Shown: positions 16,345-25,749, counted from the first letter of the stretch. The stretch: DNA of 64,000 nt from Flavobacterium psychrophilum DSM 3660 = ATCC 49418 (GCF_002217405.1 NZ_MUHE01000005.1:114172-178171); one strand, 5' to 3'. Numbers and translations: made by a program. The notes: a model not told the origin generated them from the letters alone.

Positions 16345-17085
16345 TTATTTTAAGACAATAAATTGGTTAAAAATCGGCATTGTAGATTCATAGTAATAGT
16401 CTTCAAGATCTTCAGCTCGTTGATAACTCCTATTCGACTCATCAATTCCTTCAGTAACTAAAAATCGCACATTAGATTTATATATCTTAATATTGAACAC
16501 AATACTTTCTTGAAGAAATGGCTCTGTAACTTTTCCAGTTAACATTTGCTTAGAAATATCTTTTGAAATATCAGTATTTGAAAAAGTTGTAGTGTTTACA
16601 TATCTAAAAGTATTATTATACAATACGGGGATTTCTAAATTATTTATTGTGTCATTTTTAATTGACTTAAACTTTTCTAACTCTGACTTTAAAAAAACGT
16701 GATAATCTATACTTTGATTTTTTGTCCAGCCTTCATTAATCGATTCATATTTATAATACCCGTCATTATATCTTTTAATTAAAATACAATATATTGAATC
16801 ATTTATATTAATGTCACGTAATTCATACGATATGAAATTCTCGCCATTTTCGCCCAATGCATATTTTTCATAATCTATCAATTGTTTGAATTTATTTTCT
16901 ATTTTGAAAGGAATACGATTTTTTCGCGAAATCCATTGACCATCTTCGTTTTTTAACCAACCTGTTGCGATAGTTAATTTACTTGATACTGTTGCTGAAA
17001 TTTTCGGTAAAACTGCATTTACTCTTTCTTGAGTATATGCCGACACCGAAAAGATAATAATCATAATTTGTAGTAGTCTTTTCAT
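16345..17085 (-). CDS. Secreted hypothetical protein
   Basis: 246 residues with a signal peptide (about 1-19, MKRLLQIMIIIFSVSAYTQ). The mature part is polar and rich in Tyr, Asn and Glu (LKNEDGQWISRKNRIPF, LIKRYNDGYYKYESINEGW) with no membrane segment and no cysteine pattern beyond one Cys. I do not recognise a domain. It is the first gene of the palindrome-separated run in transcription order; the scramblase-like gene 60 bp upstream belongs to the conserved flank. Confidence 0.6.
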   Translation of the reverse strand: MKRLLQIMIIIFSVSAYTQERVNAVLPKISATVSSKLTIATGWLKNEDGQWISRKNRIPFKIENKFKQLIDYEKYALGENGENFISYELRDININDSIYCILIKRYNDGYYKYESINEGWTKNQSIDYHVFLKSELEKFKSIKNDTINNLEIPVLYNNTFRYVNTTTFSNTDISKDISKQMLTGKVTEPFLQESIVFNIKIYKSNVRFLVTEGIDESNRSYQRAEDLEDYYYESTMPIFNQFIVLK

Positions 17086-17145
17086 TTGGAAGATTTTTTC
17101 TTAAGTTTCACACAACTATTCGCTTGGTCTATAACTATTTTGCAA

Positions 17146-17733
17146 TTACTCTTTCAGAACCATATCTATGACCATTACAGCAGCAAAAATAAGCTGTCTT
17201 TCGATAGAGTCTTGTGGTACGATTTCGTTTATAGAAAGCACATAGTTATCGGCGCTGGTAAAAAATTCTTTGCCTATTCCTGCCCATTTTTTGCTTACAG
17301 CACCTAGTTCTTTGTTGTCTTTATTAAATTTGAAATCCCAACCTGTCCATTTTCCTTGTAGGGTGCAAACTGGTTTTTGGTTTTTGTCTACAATTTCGAA
17401 CTTGCCTCCAAAAGACCAGAATTTTTGTTTAAAATAACCTATGAGTTGTGCTTTTTCGTCGAAAACTTCAATGTCTGAACGAAATATTGCCACGCCTCGT
17501 TTCATGTTTAGGATTGGTTTTCCTTCGGTTGTGGTTACAAGTACATTAAACGGGGTGTGTTTTTTGTATTTTGTGAATCTAAAAATTTTAGTAAAAATCC
17601 CTAAATTAGGTTCTTTACTGGTCATTATGTGTTTGTTAGAATTGGGATCGAAAATGTCGTAACTGTTTGATGCTTTAAACATTCCTACTTTTTCCTTAAT
17701 TAAAAAAAGATTTTGGTTTAATAATGAATTCAT
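17146..17733 (-). CDS. Phospholipid scramblase-related / LURP-one-like protein
   Basis: 195 residues with the tubby-like beta-barrel signature of scramblase-related proteins: repeated strands such as LFLIKEKVGMFKASNSYDIFD, FNVLVTTTEGKPILNMKRG, LIGYFKQKFWSFGGKFEIVD and TLQGKWTGWDFKF, and a hydrophobic C-terminal helix (FAAVMVIDMVL). In bacteria the function is unproven; a membrane or lipid association is inferred. Its start (ATG 17731-17733) overlaps the stop of the upstream 270-residue gene by four bases, so the two are translationally coupled. Confidence 0.75.
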   Translation of the reverse strand: MNSLLNQNLFLIKEKVGMFKASNSYDIFDPNSNKHIMTSKEPNLGIFTKIFRFTKYKKHTPFNVLVTTTEGKPILNMKRGVAIFRSDIEVFDEKAQLIGYFKQKFWSFGGKFEIVDKNQKPVCTLQGKWTGWDFKFNKDNKELGAVSKKWAGIGKEFFTSADNYVLSINEIVPQDSIERQLIFAAVMVIDMVLKE

Positions 17734-18542
17734 TTTTTAGATATTGTTAGTTTATAAATTTTTGTTTGTAATACTTCGGTGTCATTATCTTCGCAAAGTA
17801 AGAATTCTAAATGAGATTTCGAATTTTTGAATAAAGTTATTCCTTCAAATTTATGAGTGTTAGAAATTTGGGTTGTAAAATCGATTTTGAAAGTTTTTAG
17901 ATCGATACAACCAATAATAGTTCCTAAAATTTCGCCATCATTGTAAGTAGATAGTGTGTCTTCGGCTGCGGCTAGAAAGTAAATTTTGTTGTGTACTAAA
18001 GTAGCATCGGTAAAGGAGGTTTCTGTGTGTTTTATTTTGGGTAATGAGATGGGTTTAAAATGTACAGTATTACCAATTATAATAATTCCGTTTTTAGCAT
18101 TTGCGCTATTTCCTCGTTGCAATAAATATAATTTTTCGTTGTAAAATAATGCGCCTTCGATGTTTAGGTCTTCGTTTGAAAGGGATATGGTGTTTTTTAT
18201 GTTTTGGTAGGTTTTAGACAAATCATTTTCTTGTATTTGCTGTTTTTTGATATCGAAAATGATATTTTTATTTCGGTTTTGCGTAGATCCTGAACCAAAA
18301 ATATATAGTTTGTTTTCTTTTAATGTAATTGATTCGAAATCTGGTTTTTCTTTTTTAGGTATGTTTTGGGAGGGGTTTTTTATTATTTGATGTTTTGTTA
18401 GTTTGTCGGATTTTAGATCGTATTGATACAAATATCCTGCGTTATCACTAATGATATATAACGAGTGGTTTGTAAACACGATTCCTGAGGCAGCCCCTAT
18501 GCCTGAAATTTTTAAGTATTCCGAAAGTTGAAATTTTTGCAT
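17730..18542 (-). CDS. DUF6929-like beta-propeller protein
   Basis: 270 residues with no signal peptide, built of repeated strand patterns (GIVFTNHSLYIISDNAGYLYQYDL, ESITLKENKLYIFGSGS, IEGALFYNEKLYLLQRG, ATLVHNKIYFLAAAEDT, FEGITLFKNSKSHLEFLL), about five propeller-like blades. I link it to the DUF6929 family from memory. It overlaps the scramblase-like gene by four bases, so they form an operon. Substrate and role are unknown; propellers of this type often bind ligands or act as lactonase-like enzymes, but no catalytic signature is evident. Confidence 0.65.
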   Translation of the reverse strand: MQKFQLSEYLKISGIGAASGIVFTNHSLYIISDNAGYLYQYDLKSDKLTKHQIIKNPSQNIPKKEKPDFESITLKENKLYIFGSGSTQNRNKNIIFDIKKQQIQENDLSKTYQNIKNTISLSNEDLNIEGALFYNEKLYLLQRGNSANAKNGIIIIGNTVHFKPISLPKIKHTETSFTDATLVHNKIYFLAAAEDTLSTYNDGEILGTIIGCIDLKTFKIDFTTQISNTHKFEGITLFKNSKSHLEFLLCEDNDTEVLQTKIYKLTISKK

Positions 18543-18560
18543 AATTTAGCTGATAAGTTT

Positions 18561-18642
18561 AGCCCAGATGGCAGTGGAAATCCTTTTCTTTTTTTTCTTT
18601 AAAAAAAGAAAAGATTGTAACGTACAGCTGGAAATAGCTCCT
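18561..18642 (-). repeat. Dispersed variable-centre repeat, copy 2 (family A)
   Basis: On the minus strand: AGGAGCTATTTCCAGCTG..., a self-complementary A/T centre (TCTTTTCTTTTTTT with its complement), then ...GATTTCCACTGCC and GGGCT. It lies between the divergent 270-residue gene and ppk2. Confidence 0.7.
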
Positions 18643-18670
18643 AAAAAAAAACAAATATAAAACAAAGAAT

Positions 18671-19543
18671 ATGAATTGGATAAATCCTGATGATTTTAAA
18701 GTTGTAGATAAAATTGAGTTGTCTAAAATTTCGACTGAGCTAAAAATAGATGCCGATGGGGATGAAAAAAAAGAGGCTTTAAGCAAGGTTCAAATAAAAT
18801 TGAGTAAGAAGCAAGATGCAATGTATGCGCATAATAAATATAGTTTCTTGATTTGTTTGCAAGGTATGGATACCTCTGGTAAAGATAGTTTGATTCGGGA
18901 AGTTTTTAAGGAGTTTAATCCTCGTGGTGTGGTGGTGCATAGTTTTAAAACACCCAATTCGACCGAGTTAGAGCATGATTATTTGTGGCGACATTATTTG
19001 GCTTTGCCCGAGAAAGGAAAGTTTGCCGTTTTTAATAGAACGCATTACGAGAATGTTTTGGTGACTCGTGTGCATCCTGAATATATTATGTATGAGAATT
19101 TGCCAGGAATTGAAAAGGTGGAGGATATAAAACCCGAATTTTGGGAAAATCGTTTCGAGCAGATTAATAATTTCGAGAAACATATTGCGCAAAACGGTAT
19201 GGTTGTTTTGAAATTTTATTTCCACATGAGTAAGGAAGAACAGCGAAAAAGATTGTTAAAGAGATTAGAAAATGCTGAGGATAACTGGAAATTTTCGCCA
19301 GGCGATATGAAAGAGCGGGAGCGCTGGGACGATTATATGCAATATTATGAGGAGGCTATTAATAAAACATCGAGCCAAATGGCGCCTTGGTTTGTTATTC
19401 CTGCCGATGATAAGGATATGGCGCGTTATATTGTGGCAAAAATTATTTGGGAGGAAATGCAAAAACTTACTGATATTAAAGAACCACAATTAGATGAAAA
19501 AGTAAAAGCGAATTTAGAGTTTTATAGAGAACAGTTGCAATAG
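18671..19543 (+). CDS. ppk2: Polyphosphate kinase 2 family protein
   Basis: Cytoplasmic enzyme transferring phosphate between polyphosphate and (d)NDP/NMP. The 290 residues form one PPK2 domain: Walker A GMDTSGKDS near residue 65, the family segment NPRGVVVHSFKTP, Walker B-like FNRTHYENVLVTRVHPE near residue 117, and the lid with FYFHMSKEEQRKRLLKR and MKERERWDDY. A single domain of this length fits the nucleotide-phosphorylating class, although the class (I-III) is not fixed by inspection. It is monocistronic, with a short-word hairpin downstream. Confidence 0.93.
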   Translation: MNWINPDDFKVVDKIELSKISTELKIDADGDEKKEALSKVQIKLSKKQDAMYAHNKYSFLICLQGMDTSGKDSLIREVFKEFNPRGVVVHSFKTPNSTELEHDYLWRHYLALPEKGKFAVFNRTHYENVLVTRVHPEYIMYENLPGIEKVEDIKPEFWENRFEQINNFEKHIAQNGMVVLKFYFHMSKEEQRKRLLKRLENAEDNWKFSPGDMKERERWDDYMQYYEEAINKTSSQMAPWFVIPADDKDMARYIVAKIIWEEMQKLTDIKEPQLDEKVKANLEFYREQLQ

Positions 19544-19560
19544 TAATTTTAAAAATAAAT

Positions 19561-19656
19561 GACAAGATTTAATATCAATGGCAATATCAAAAATAAAAAA
19601 GAATAAAAATAGTGGGGTCAGTTAGGATTGCTATTGAAATTGATTTTTGATATTGT
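19561..19656. repeat. Short-word inverted repeat
   Basis: The left part contains TATCAATGGCAATATCAAAA; the right part (ATTGAAATTGATTTTTGATA) is its approximate reverse complement, about 35 bp apart. The same word family occurs at 3591-3626 and 23094-23205. It may act as the ppk2 terminator. Confidence 0.5.
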
Positions 19657-19755
19657 TCTAAAACAAAAAAAGGTAACATTTTCATTGCGTTCTATTCATT
19701 TGTGATTAAGATTGATGCTGTTTCTTTGCATCGAATTAAAAAATTAATTACAAAG

Positions 19756-21228
19756 ATGAAAAAAATTATTTTACCCTTATTTGTTTTTGTTTCGTTAGTT
19801 TCTTGTAATAAAGATAGCGAATCAATTAGCGCAAGTACTCCTGTAGAAGGTGTGGTTCTTGCTAATCATTCTGTAACCCCAACTTTGTTAAAAAAGCAAG
19901 CGGGTTTCGAAAACCTTCAGCTTTTTTCATTAATAGGTTCCGATGATGTTTTGGCGGGAAGTCCTAATTTTGTTTTTGGCGGTTCTGCAGATGGGTCGGG
20001 TTTGCTTAGAAATGCAGATGGGACTTTTACTTTTTTAGTAAATCATGAAGATAATTTTTCGGTTTCTAGAATTACTTTAGATAAAAGTTTTAAACCTACT
20101 AAAGGCGAGTATTTATTAAATTCTAACGGCGGAACATGGAGATTGTGTGGCGCTACAATGGCAACTCCTGCAGAACATGGTTTTGGACCACTTTATTTAA
20201 CTTGTGGTGAGTCTGGAGAAGAATCTCGTACGCACGCATTAGATCCTTTTGGGACTATTGGTTTAGCAGGTATTTCTAAAGAATTGCCTAGTTTAGGAAG
20301 GTTGAGCGCCGAGAATGCTTTGCCGCTAAATAAGAATGCGTTTGCTGGAAAAACAGTAATTGTAATTGGAGATGATGACTCTGGTACAAGTGGTGGTCAG
20401 CTTTTTATGTATGTCTCGAATGCTGTTGGCGATTTGTCTAATGGTTCTTTGTATATGATGAAAAGAAACGATGACAACCAAAGAGAGAAAGATATGGTTA
20501 CTAACCAAACGTATAATGTTAGTTTTGTAAAAATTGACAATCACACCACTTTAACTGGAGCACAAATTAACGCTTCGGTCAATACGCTAAAAGCTATAAA
20601 GTTTGGTAGAGTTGAAGATTTAGATTACAGAAAAGGCGGACAAGCTGCAGATAGAGAAATTTATTTTAATGTAACAGGACAAAATCTTTCTGGAAATAAT
20701 GCAGATGCTTCAAGAACTAAATACGGAAGAGTTTACAAATTAAATTTAGATGCCAATAACCCATTAGCAGGAACTCTAGAAGTAATTCTTGATGGTGATG
20801 ATCGCTCGGGAATTGCTGGAAAATTTCAAAATCCAGATAATATTTGTGTAACAAAAAATTACGCTTATATAGAAGAAGATGCTAATGATTATGGAGATGA
20901 AACCCATGATGGTTATATTTATCAATATAATTTTGCTACAAAACAACTAAAAGTAGTTGTAGAATTAGATCACCATCGTACTGCAACCGATGCCGCAAAA
21001 TATAATGTAATTACTCCTGGTACCCCAACTCCAGACAGAAAAGGATCTTGGGAATATGGTGCTTTAATAGATGTTTCAGAACAATTAGGAATAGAAGATA
21101 CATTTATGTTAAGCGTTCAGTCGCATTCTTGGAGAGGAGCCCGTTACAAAGGGGTAGATGGGGGAACCAATCGTCCTAACGAAGACCAAGCAAGCCAAAT
21201 TGTGGTCCTCAAAGGATTGGCAAGATAA
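19756..21228 (+). CDS. PhoX/DUF839-like lipoprotein
   Basis: 490 residues from the ATG at 19756, chosen because it gives a clean lipoprotein signal (MKKIILPLFVFVSLVSC, Cys17); an upstream GTG would bury it. The mature part has PhoX-type propeller features: LVNHED, KFGRVEDLDYRKGG, NPDNICV, YIEEDANDYG and SVQSHSWRGARY, residues that in PhoX coordinate Ca/Fe. It is probably an exported phosphatase or phytase-like protein on the outer membrane. A terminator follows before the imelysin/cytochrome gene; the two often neighbour each other in flavobacteria, as far as I recall. Confidence 0.7.
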   Translation: MKKIILPLFVFVSLVSCNKDSESISASTPVEGVVLANHSVTPTLLKKQAGFENLQLFSLIGSDDVLAGSPNFVFGGSADGSGLLRNADGTFTFLVNHEDNFSVSRITLDKSFKPTKGEYLLNSNGGTWRLCGATMATPAEHGFGPLYLTCGESGEESRTHALDPFGTIGLAGISKELPSLGRLSAENALPLNKNAFAGKTVIVIGDDDSGTSGGQLFMYVSNAVGDLSNGSLYMMKRNDDNQREKDMVTNQTYNVSFVKIDNHTTLTGAQINASVNTLKAIKFGRVEDLDYRKGGQAADREIYFNVTGQNLSGNNADASRTKYGRVYKLNLDANNPLAGTLEVILDGDDRSGIAGKFQNPDNICVTKNYAYIEEDANDYGDETHDGYIYQYNFATKQLKVVVELDHHRTATDAAKYNVITPGTPTPDRKGSWEYGALIDVSEQLGIEDTFMLSVQSHSWRGARYKGVDGGTNRPNEDQASQIVVLKGLAR

Positions 21229-21255
21229 TTCTATTTTTAATTAAAAAGTTACAGC

Positions 21256-21299
21256 AACCACGGTTTCCTTCTGAAATCGTGGTCTCTGTTTTTTTTGTT
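21256..21299 (+). terminator. Intrinsic terminator after the PhoX-like gene
   Basis: ACCACGGTTTC pairs with GAAATCGTGGT (21273-21283), followed by a T-run. A longer frame of the next gene would start inside it, which supports the later ATG. Confidence 0.8.
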
Positions 21300-21333
21300 A
21301 TTTTCAATATTTATAAATCGTTCAAAATTGATC

Positions 21334-23139
21334 ATGAAAAAGTGTTTTCTTCTTATAATAATATTTTCGGTTTTCTCCTGTAAGAACCAACCCAAGCATG
21401 AAAAAATAAACGAAATATTTAAAACAGATATTGGTTTGTTAATACAAAGAGTTGCGATACTAGAAAATGCGATACAATCTGATGCGACTTTGGCACAAAT
21501 TCAAACACATTTTTTAGAAGCACATCAAGCCTACAAGCAAGTTGAAATGATTAGCGAATATTATTTTCCTGTTGTTTCTAAAGCTATTAACGGTCCTGCA
21601 TTAAGCGAATTCGAAGAAGATGAAGGTAAAACTGTTCCTCCAGAAGGATTTCAAGTTATTGAAGAATTTATTTTTCCAAAGTATGATAAAAAATCTAAAA
21701 AAGACCTTTTGAAAGAAATAGGCATTCTATCAGCCAATTTAAAAAGATTGGATACCGTTTCTCAAACCAATGAATTAACAGATTCTCATATTTTTGATGC
21801 GATGCGTTTAGAAATTTTTAGAACCATCACTTTAGGAATTACTGGATTTGATTCGCCAATTGTACAAAATTCTATTCCAGAAGCTTTATCTTCAATAAAA
21901 AGTATCGAAAAATATTACAAAGTTTATACTAAAGATTCAGATGATGCTACATTTAAAACTGTTTTAAAAACAATAGAAGAGGCTAAATCCTATCTAAAAA
22001 CACACCATAATTTTAATGCTTTTGACAGAGGATTTTTTATAACAAAAATAGCAAACCCATTAAGCATTGCTATATGCAAAACGCAAAATGCCTTAAAAAT
22101 TCCTGTTATTAAAGAAATGAGAGGATTAAGAACAACTGCTCAAACTTTATTTGAAGAAAATGCTTTTGATGCTGAAGCTTTTTCAGCATTTCCAGATTAT
22201 CAAACCACGCCCGAAAAAATCGAATTAGGAAAATTATTATTTAATGATCCCATTTTATCTAGTAATAATACTCGTTCATGTGCTTCTTGTCACCACTCAG
22301 AATCTGCATTTACTGATGGCTTAGAAAAAGCAACTTCATTTGACGGAAAATCTGTAGTAAAAAGAAACACACCAACGCTTTCTAATATTGCATTCCAAAG
22401 AGTATTTTTTTCGGATTCTAGGGTAAATTATCTTGAAGATCAGGCCTTGGCAGTGATTGCTAATAAGAATGAAATGCATGGTTCTTTGGCAGAATCTATT
22501 TTGAGATTAAAAAAAGAGGTAAATTATAAAACCCGATTCATACAAGCATTTCCTAAAAAGGAAATAGATGAGTTTGCGGTAAAAAATGCTTTAGCATCTT
22601 ATATCAGGTCGTTGAGTAATTATGATTCGAAATTTGATGAATATATGAGAGGAAACGAAACCCTTACTAACGACGAAAAAGAAGGTTTTAATTTATTTGC
22701 TGGAAAAGCAAAATGTGCTACTTGTCACTTTATCCCATTAACAAATGGTACGGTTCCGCCTCATTTTGAAAAATCAGAAAGTGAAGTGCTTGGCGTTCCT
22801 AATAACTACAAAAAAATAGATGAAGATTTAGGAAAATTCGAATTAACAAAAGCCGAAATTCATAAATATTCTTTCAAAACACCAACCCTCAGGAATATTG
22901 CCCTAACTGCACCATATATGCATAATGGGGTTTATAAAACACTTGGCGAAGTGATTAATTTTTATAATGACGGAGGCGGAAAAGGATTGGGTTTTAACCT
23001 TTCAAACCAAACCCTTCCAGAAGACAAATTAAATTTGACAGCTATTGAAAAAAAGCAACTTATAGCCTTTATTAGAACATTGACTGACAAAAATAAAATC
23101 AATATCAAAAATCAATATCAAAAATCGATGAAAATCTAA
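21334..23139 (+). CDS. Imelysin-like / di-haem cytochrome-c peroxidase fusion lipoprotein
   Basis: 601 residues from ATG 21334, which gives a lipoprotein signal (FSVFSC, Cys16). Residues ~25-260 are helical and imelysin-like (LEAHQAYKQVEMISEYYFP, FQVIEEFIFP). Residues ~290-595 are a MauG/CcpA-type di-haem domain with two haem motifs, CASCH (in SCASCHHSESAFTDG) and CATCH, plus the usual TPTLSNIAFQRVFF and KTPTLRNIALTAPYMHNG segments. The fusion suggests an outer-envelope redox enzyme linked to iron or another metal. An alternative TTG start at 21295 lies in the preceding terminator and was rejected. Confidence 0.85.
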   Translation: MKKCFLLIIIFSVFSCKNQPKHEKINEIFKTDIGLLIQRVAILENAIQSDATLAQIQTHFLEAHQAYKQVEMISEYYFPVVSKAINGPALSEFEEDEGKTVPPEGFQVIEEFIFPKYDKKSKKDLLKEIGILSANLKRLDTVSQTNELTDSHIFDAMRLEIFRTITLGITGFDSPIVQNSIPEALSSIKSIEKYYKVYTKDSDDATFKTVLKTIEEAKSYLKTHHNFNAFDRGFFITKIANPLSIAICKTQNALKIPVIKEMRGLRTTAQTLFEENAFDAEAFSAFPDYQTTPEKIELGKLLFNDPILSSNNTRSCASCHHSESAFTDGLEKATSFDGKSVVKRNTPTLSNIAFQRVFFSDSRVNYLEDQALAVIANKNEMHGSLAESILRLKKEVNYKTRFIQAFPKKEIDEFAVKNALASYIRSLSNYDSKFDEYMRGNETLTNDEKEGFNLFAGKAKCATCHFIPLTNGTVPPHFEKSESEVLGVPNNYKKIDEDLGKFELTKAEIHKYSFKTPTLRNIALTAPYMHNGVYKTLGEVINFYNDGGGKGLGFNLSNQTLPEDKLNLTAIEKKQLIAFIRTLTDKNKINIKNQYQKSMKI

Positions 23140-23205
23140 AATTGATATTTTTAAGATTTTACCATTCATTTTTGTCATTGCCATTGATTTTTGCCATTGT
23201 TTTCA
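23094..23205. repeat. Short-word inverted repeat
   Basis: AATCAATATCAAAA is tandemly reiterated at the left (partly within the end of the preceding gene). Its inverse (TTGATATTTTT, CCATTGATTTTTGCC) follows at the right. It is related to 3591-3626 and 19561-19656. Confidence 0.5.
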
Positions 23206-23236
23206 TTTATATTTGTCAACCTAAAAAAACATCAAA

Positions 23237-24616
23237 TTGAATTTCTCTCAATACACCAAAGAATTTTCCGAAAATATAAAACTAGCGTATCCTGTTATTT
23301 TAGGAATGTTAGGACATACCTTAATAGGAATTGTAGATAACTTGATGGTTGGAAATCTAGGTTCGACCGAGTTGGCCGCCGTATCATTAGGGAACAGTTT
23401 TATATTTATAGGAATGTCTATAGGAATTGGATTTTCCACAGCAATTACCCCAATTATAGCAGAAGCTGATGCCGCAAAAGACGACAAAAAAATTCGTTCT
23501 ACTTTTCACCACGGGTTATTTTTGTGTACTATTATAGGCGTTATATTGTTTATGCTAATAGTTTTGTCTAAACCTATTATGCTACTCATGCACCAACCAA
23601 AAGCAGTGGTAGATTTAGCTGCACCTTATATAGATTGGGTTGCTTTTTCGCTAATTCCTGTTATTATTTACCAAGGGTACAAACAATTTGCTGACGGATT
23701 ATCGAAAACAAAATATTCTATGTATGCTATTTTTTTTACCAATGTAGTGCACGTATTTTTTAACTATGTACTAATTTACGGAATCTGGATTTTTCCAAAA
23801 TTAGGTATAATAGGAGCCGCTTTGGGAACTGTAATCTCGAGAATTATAATGGTTGTTTTCATGCACTTTATGCTAAGAAAAAACCATGAAATGAAAAAAT
23901 ATTTTAAACATTTTAGTTTTAAAGAAATTAGAAAATCGGCTATTAAAAAAATTATTAACCTTGGTTTTCCTTCTGCCATGCAAATGCTTTTCGAAGTAAC
24001 TTTGTTTACAGCCGCTATTTGGCTCTCGGGTTCTATAGGTAAAAATCACCAAGCAGCAAATCAAATTGCACTAACATTAGCCACCACAACATTTATGTTT
24101 GCCATGGGATTAAATGTTACTGCTATGATAAGAGTAAGCAATCAGAAAGGGCTAAACGATTATAAAAATTTGATTATCGTTGCAAAATCTATATTTATCT
24201 TAGCCATCATTTTAGAAACTATTTTTGCCCTTGTATTTATTGTTTTTCACAATTTCTTGCCTCATTTGTTTTTAAATATGAACGACGCAAATCAAGCTTT
24301 AGACAATATAGAAATTATAAAAATTACAGCACAATTACTGTTAGTGGCAGCGATTTTTCAAATTTCAGACGGAATACAAGTAGTTGTTCTAGGCGCTTTG
24401 CGTGGTTTGCAAGATGTAAAAATCCCAATGTATATAACCTTTATAGCTTATTGGGTGGTTGGTTTTCCTATTTCTTTTTATTTAGGATTATATACAAATC
24501 TGAAAGCAACAGGAATCTGGATAGGGCTTTTGGCAGGATTAACGGTGGCGGCACTATTTTTGTATATTCGTTTTCATAATTTGACAAAAAAATTAGTTAG
24601 AGAAAATCATAAATAG
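23237..24616 (+). CDS. MATE family efflux transporter
   Basis: A cation-coupled multidrug exporter of the inner membrane. The 459 residues contain about 12 hydrophobic helices in two homologous halves. Family motifs near the start include LAYPVILGMLGHTLIGIVDN, MVGNLGSTELAAVSL and GIGFSTAITPIIAEA. The start is a TTG codon at 23237; no in-frame ATG lies upstream, and the family-typical N-terminus (NFSQYTKEF) begins right there. It has its own unit after a word-repeat hairpin. Confidence 0.93.
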   Translation: MNFSQYTKEFSENIKLAYPVILGMLGHTLIGIVDNLMVGNLGSTELAAVSLGNSFIFIGMSIGIGFSTAITPIIAEADAAKDDKKIRSTFHHGLFLCTIIGVILFMLIVLSKPIMLLMHQPKAVVDLAAPYIDWVAFSLIPVIIYQGYKQFADGLSKTKYSMYAIFFTNVVHVFFNYVLIYGIWIFPKLGIIGAALGTVISRIIMVVFMHFMLRKNHEMKKYFKHFSFKEIRKSAIKKIINLGFPSAMQMLFEVTLFTAAIWLSGSIGKNHQAANQIALTLATTTFMFAMGLNVTAMIRVSNQKGLNDYKNLIIVAKSIFILAIILETIFALVFIVFHNFLPHLFLNMNDANQALDNIEIIKITAQLLLVAAIFQISDGIQVVVLGALRGLQDVKIPMYITFIAYWVVGFPISFYLGLYTNLKATGIWIGLLAGLTVAALFLYIRFHNLTKKLVRENHK

Positions 24617-24751
24617 TTTAAAGGCGAAGAGCATAAAGTTTTAAGTAACACAAGACTTTATGACTTGTAACTTTTTAAAATATAATTTCTACTAATTGTA
24701 ACTTAAATAGTATTTGAGCGTATAATCATCAAACAAAATAATCATCAAAAA

Positions 24752-25660
24752 ATGACACTATTTATTATAATTGGAATTGTTTTATTAGCTGTGAGTTTTT
24801 CAATAAAGAATAATTTAAATAATCCGTTTTCAAAATTCTCTAGTATTTTACGAACGGTAGGAATTGTAGTAATCTTTTTAGGCATTTTTTCATCAATGTT
24901 TAAACAAATAGATGCAGGAAAAGTAGGTGTGCAATCTCTTTACGGAAGCGTAAAAGCAGATGTTCTAGAAAGCGGATTGCAACTCATAAATCCACTCATG
25001 GATGTTACCATTTTCGATACCCAAACACAAAACTACACCATGTCGGCAATTCATAGCGAAGGAGCCCAAGAAGGAGACGACGCTATTCGTGTTTTGTCAA
25101 ACGATGGGCTAGAAGTAGTCATAGATTTGACGGTTTTATATAGAATTTCTCCAACCGATGCGCCAAGAATTCTAAAAACAATTGGTGCCGATTATTCTAA
25201 TAAAATTGTAAGACCAATTACTAGAACACGTATTCGTGACAATGCTGTTTATTATGACGCAATTGCCTTATATTCTACAAAAAGAAATGAGTTTCAGCAA
25301 CGAATTTTTAAAAGTATTGAAGCCGATTTCAAATCTCGGGGTTTAATATTAGAACAATTACTAATACGAAACATCAATTTGCCACAATCTGTAAAAGCCA
25401 CCATCGAAAGTAAAATAAATGCCGAACAAGATGCGCAAAAAATGACATTCGTCTTACAAAAAGAAAAGCAAGAAGCCGAAAGAAAAAGAGTAGAAGCACA
25501 GGGTATTGCTGACTACCAAAGAATTATTTCGACAGGACTAACAGACAAACAATTGCAATACGAACAAATAAAAGCACAAAAAGAAATAGCAACTTCTCCT
25601 AACACGAAAATTATTTTCATGAACGGAAAAAATTCTCCAGTGATTTTATCAGATAAATAG
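24752..25660 (+). CDS. Prohibitin/SPFH (band 7) family membrane protein
   Basis: 302 residues: two hydrophobic segments at the N-terminus (about 3-18 and 34-50), then a band-7 domain (about 52-215: IDAGKVGVQSLYGSVKADVL, EVVIDLTVLYRISP, IVRPITRTRIRDNAVYYDA) and a charged coiled coil (INAEQDAQKMTFVLQKEK, EAERKRVEAQGIADY) typical of prohibitins. It probably forms a ring-like membrane scaffold that may regulate FtsH. FtsH is encoded at 58145-60076 in this window, but not adjacent. Confidence 0.88.
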   Translation: MTLFIIIGIVLLAVSFSIKNNLNNPFSKFSSILRTVGIVVIFLGIFSSMFKQIDAGKVGVQSLYGSVKADVLESGLQLINPLMDVTIFDTQTQNYTMSAIHSEGAQEGDDAIRVLSNDGLEVVIDLTVLYRISPTDAPRILKTIGADYSNKIVRPITRTRIRDNAVYYDAIALYSTKRNEFQQRIFKSIEADFKSRGLILEQLLIRNINLPQSVKATIESKINAEQDAQKMTFVLQKEKQEAERKRVEAQGIADYQRIISTGLTDKQLQYEQIKAQKEIATSPNTKIIFMNGKNSPVILSDK

Positions 25661-25749
25661 ATTTTTTAAAAGTTAATTCGGTTATTTGTTTACTCGTTCA
25701 TTCGGGTTTTAAATAATAGAATTAACAAATAACAGAATTAACAACAAAT

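Noticed and set aside
19702..19755. Earlier GTG start of the PhoX-like gene
   Set aside because: It would place an unlikely 18-residue extension before a clear lipoprotein signal.
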